NCBI RefSeq assembly: GCF_042767895.1
Contig: NC_091565.1
Span: 1,211,472-1,221,471, forward strand
DNA: 10,000 nt
Origin: Penaeus vannamei
Lineage: Eukaryota > Arthropoda > Malacostraca > Decapoda > Penaeidae
Reading direction: 5' to 3'
Both the position numbers and the translations under genes were made by a program. Within the stretch, counting starts at the first letter, position 1; each line of letters begins with the position of its first letter. The notes under the pieces were generated by a model. It ran no database searches and had not been told where the DNA came from. It was given only the letters and a program-made list of their open reading frames with translations. Below are positions 7,773-10,000 of this stretch, piece by piece.

Positions 7773-7997
7773 TTACTCTGACAAGTGTAATATGATAGTA
7801 GTGATGGAGCGTTGTGTAATGTGAGGGCAGATTATTCCATACACTTGCACCGGGATATAAAATACATGTCTTTGTCCAAAGTTGGGTACGTTCATAGTGA
7901 GTTGGATCGCTGAGGATATCTTAAATCTTTTCTGTACCGAAATATTGTTATTTTGTAGTTGGTTGCGGCTCTCACTGCTTCTTTCGACGGCCAACAC
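7773..7997 (-). pseudogene. non-LTR retrotransposon reverse-transcriptase C-terminal remnant
   Basis: The minus-strand translation includes NVPNFGQRHVFYIPVQV. A one-frame shift then continues as VWNNLPSH (WNNLP codons at 7839-7825). An F-G-x-R ... F-x-Y/F ... W-N-x-L-P block is the familiar C-terminal signature of many LINE-type ORF2 proteins, just after the reverse transcriptase. The frame break inside the block and the short length show a dead fragment. The 3' end of this sequence is where the hammerhead-bearing insert landed. The clade cannot be told from this piece. Bases 7998-8157 continue the same flank without a further recognisable domain. Confidence 0.5.
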
Positions 7998-8157
7998 CCG
8001 CTCAGCATCTCACGAAACACTTTAAAAACTCCCGGTAACAAAATATCAAGTTTGGACCAAGGCGCGGTGGTTCTGACGGAGACACTGGCGAAGGCGTTGC
8101 AAAAGGACGATAAAGACTAGACATTTTTATCACTTCGAGGAAATATTGCCCCAAATT

Positions 8158-8364
8158 ATGCAAACACAGTCTTTCTACAAGCAAATACCAAAGGAAATAT
8201 AGATAATTATCAAGGATACATGTAACTGATAAAGCGCAGAATTAAAATCATCAAAGAAAATTTATAACTGAATAAAAATAAAAATAAGTTCAGTAAATTA
8301 GAGAAATATATTATGCTCTATCATGCCATCAGAAGAAGTTAATTCAAAATTATTTTTAAGGTCA
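8158..8364. repeat. left arm of a 207-bp inverted repeat
   Basis: This arm is the reverse complement of 9252-9459, about 90% identical by eye (roughly 18 differences, mostly transitions, and one indel). The best block pairs the TCAAGGATACATGTAACTGA segment (8210-8229) with its complement near 9391-9410. Similarity stops sharply at ATGCAAACAC on the outer side and AAGGTCA on the inner side. Confidence 0.88.
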
Positions 8365-9251
8365 TTATGAATCGAGGCCCTCGTGGATACGCTGCTTTTC
8401 AAGATGGCGCCCAAGATGGCGACGGACAATGTCAAGGGGAAATCTTCAACGAGCATTTGGCGCCAAAACTTCAGACAGCCAACGGACAACAGATAAATCG
8501 TTTATTCATACATATGTTCATTTCCTTTAATGCTTATTATCTTTTATACGTATTTTTTCTGCAATGAACCTCCTTTTACTTTTCAAAACGCACAACAATT
8601 GATAATTTGTATTTTCAAAGAAACACTCTAAGAGGCAGACGACAATTAACTAAGAAATAACTCTCGATGCACGAACATCTAGTGCACGAGCTTGTTTACA
8701 TAAATAAAGTGGGGTCAACGACCTAGCTTGAGTTTCGCAAAGACATCGATTCGTTAACCTACGGTCGGTTATCCTTCAAATAACCGTTATTTTATTTATT
8801 TATTTATTTATTTATTTTTGGCTTTTCGTTAGTGGTTTTCGGTTTTACGCAATTTTTATGGCTCTTGCAGTGAGTCTACAGTTATAACAGGGTTTGTTTA
8901 ATCTGTTTTTATTTAAGATTTCCCTTTTTTACGTGTATTTCTCTCTCTTGCTTTCATATCTTTTGAGGTTTTATTTAATTTTCTTATGTGTTATTTTTTT
9001 TAATGATAATAATTCTAGGCTTTGCCTTTTGTTTCATTTCCCGATCACTTCAGAAAAAATACAAATTGATGAAATCTGAAGAGTACTAAAGAAATGAATA
9101 CACAGTTAGTGAATAACAAATAATAACTTAGTCATGAAAGGAGTTTCTCGAGAATTGAAAACTTTGAATAAGGACAATAATCACATTATGAATAAATGAG
9201 GATGAAAATGAAGCTCGTCGTCATTAAGATATTGACCTTATTTCAATGGTT
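8365..9251. other. 887-bp centre of the inverted-repeat structure
   Basis: No convincing coding sequence is present. A 66-codon frame at 8367-8567 has no recognisable domain and ends in a hydrophobic, AT-driven tail. Its start region contains AAGATGGCG twice (8401-8409 and 8413-8421) and the 12-bp palindrome TTTGGCGCCAAA (8456-8467), which resemble YY1 and E2F sites respectively. A perfect 7-bp hairpin, CGGTTAT/ATAACCG with a 7-nt loop, lies at 8766-8786. A (TTTA)n tract follows at 8791-8819. The rest is AT-rich with no feature. Confidence 0.45.
8791..8819. repeat. (TTTA)n microsatellite
   Basis: About seven TTTA units lie directly after the 7-bp hairpin at 8766-8786. This could be the A-rich tail of a small minus-strand insert, but no element body is recognised. 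Confidence 0.85.
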
Positions 9252-9459
9252 TGACCTTAAAAATAATTCTGAATTAACTTTTTCTGATGGCTTGATAAAG
9301 CGTAACATATTTATCTAATTTATTGAACTTATTTCAATTCTTATTCAGTTATAAATTTTCTTTGATGATTTTAATTCTACGTTTTATCAGTTACATGTAT
9401 CCTTGATAATTATCTATATTTTCTTTGGTATTTGATTTGGAGAAAGACTGTGTTTGCAT
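9252..9459. repeat. right arm of a 207-bp inverted repeat
   Basis: This arm is the reverse complement of 8158-8364. It ends outward at TGTTTGCAT. No clear target-site duplication flanks the pair: the outer left flank is CCCAAATT and the outer right flank is TTTTTACGG. The pair may be the terminal repeats of a non-autonomous DNA transposon, or two copies of one dispersed repeat inserted in opposite orientation. Confidence 0.88.
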
Positions 9460-9650
9460 TTTTTACGGATAAAAGACACTGTCAAGTATGAAATCACGTC
9501 TTCAGTGAATTTTATCGACTTACCAACGAAATTTATATCACAAAGGTTGTCTTAGATTAATAATCATAATCATTTTTGGGCGGGAAAATGACACATCACA
9601 AATAAATAACTACAAAGTTTTATGTGATTGCTACTGAATTAAGAGATATG
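9460..9650. other. AT-rich flank, no gene
   Basis: I see no gene or RNA signal. A single GGGCGGGAAAA (9577-9587) resembles an E2F site but stands alone. Confidence 0.4.
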
Positions 9651-9912
9651 TTACAACCTAGGAAAAATAGGACTAAAAAATCTATGTATTCTATATATTA
9701 CTAAATGCTTGTTTTCACAATTATTATCATATGGGTGTGTAATCATGTTATAATAATTGTGTTGTAGGCGTCTGAATATTCTTTGTCGTATGTATGAATT
9801 CCGGGGTGCCTGTGTGACCTTGTAAAGAAATTGGGCTGCCATGAGATCGACCCGGGTGTCCAGGGACGGCAGGTCAGCCATCATGATGACCTTTGTCCAT
9901 CTGGGGGCACCC
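9651..9912 (-). pseudogene. non-LTR retrotransposon ORF2 remnant
   Basis: The minus-strand frame reads ITLGAPRWTK then DLPSLDTRVDL and QFLYKVTQAPRNS, from about 9912 down to about 9780. An LG-[AC]-P-x-x-[TA]-K ... LPSL-x-x-R-V pattern is typical of the region after the reverse transcriptase in many arthropod LINE ORF2 proteins. The frame stays open to 9651, but the last 40 or so residues are AT-driven and probably not part of the protein. On the N-terminal side it runs straight into the GA microsatellite at 9917, so the reverse transcriptase itself is missing. A PF-type database search would be needed to name the clade. Confidence 0.5.
9716..9761. repeat. 12-bp perfect palindrome arms (hairpin)
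   Basis: CACAATTATTAT at 9716-9727 and ATAATAATTGTG at 9750-9761 are exact reverse complements, separated by 22 bases that can extend the stem by several imperfect pairs. It lies inside the AT-rich end of the retroelement remnant and could be a small insertion end or a chance structure of AT-rich DNA. Confidence 0.7.
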
Positions 9913-9916
9913 AGAG

Positions 9917-9957
9917 TGATAGAGAGAGAGGGGGGGAGAAAGAGAGAGAGAGAGAGG

Positions 9958-9991
<34 letters not shown>

Positions 9992-10000
9992 CGGTGGGAG
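9917..10000. repeat. (GA)n purine microsatellite
   Basis: A near-continuous AG/GA run with GGG and AAA interruptions extends to the window end, broken by CGGT near 9992. It interrupts the retrotransposon remnant at 9651-9912. Confidence 0.95.

Noticed and set aside
8002..8184. 60-codon minus-strand frame beside the LINE remnant
   Set aside because: It has no recognisable motif and crosses the sharp left boundary of the inverted repeat at 8158, so it is a chance frame.
8367..8567. 66-codon frame inside the inverted-repeat structure
   Set aside because: It has no domain and its C-terminal half is AT-driven hydrophobic sequence. The GC-rich start is better read as a cluster of DNA motifs.
8766..8786. 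7-bp stem with 7-nt loop resembling a tRNA anticodon arm
   Set aside because: No acceptor, D or T arm and no A/B box could be placed around it, so it is not a tRNA gene.
9577..9587. E2F-like GGGCGGGAAAA
   Set aside because: It is a single site with no gene, TATA box or companion site nearby.

Overview
The window reads as nuclear DNA from an arthropod, most likely a decapod crustacean such as a penaeid shrimp. The reasons are the extreme load of ATT/ATC-type trinucleotide microsatellites (roughly half of the window), long GA and CATA simple repeats, retroelement debris, and one compact gene with an animal-type TATA promoter and AATAAA signals. The organism is an inference from style, not from a recognised marker gene. 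No bacterial operon, CRISPR array, rRNA or tRNA gene is visible.

Layout. Positions 1-6080 are dominated by imperfect AT-rich triplet repeats (ATT, ATC, ATG and AAT variants). The repeat changes strand orientation several times. Spacers of ordinary sequence lie at about 660-1500 and 2830-3100, with a GAA/AAG purine tract at 2543-2587. Most long open frames here (poly-Ile, poly-Asn, poly-Tyr and so on) are products of the repeat and are not genes.

Positions 6150-7100 hold the one convincing protein-coding gene, a GC-rich island in AT-rich surroundings. It has a TATA box at 6265, an ATG-free leader of about 355 nt built largely from 32-bp tandem repeats, and an apparently unspliced 124-residue frame at 6653-7027. 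AATAAA signals follow at 7069, 7089 and 7227. The product is a secreted cysteine-rich protein with a duplicated C-x3-C-x-L-R-x3-G-x-C motif. I do not recognise its family.

Positions 7320-7545 are a CATA-type microsatellite. Positions 7615-8000 contain retroelement material on the minus strand. There is a decayed C-terminal end of a non-LTR reverse-transcriptase protein (FGQR...WNNLP, frame broken). Beside it is a 106-bp insert flanked by 13-bp direct repeats that carries a hammerhead-ribozyme-like motif at 7682-7724. Positions 8158-9459 form a 1.3-kb structure with about 207-bp inverted repeats at its ends and an 887-bp centre that encodes nothing convincing. Positions 9651-9912 carry a second non-LTR retrotransposon remnant on the minus strand, cut off by the terminal GA microsatellite.

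The most notable items are the small hammerhead element with its putative target-site duplication, the secreted duplicated-Cys-motif protein with its repeat-built leader, and the long inverted-repeat element.
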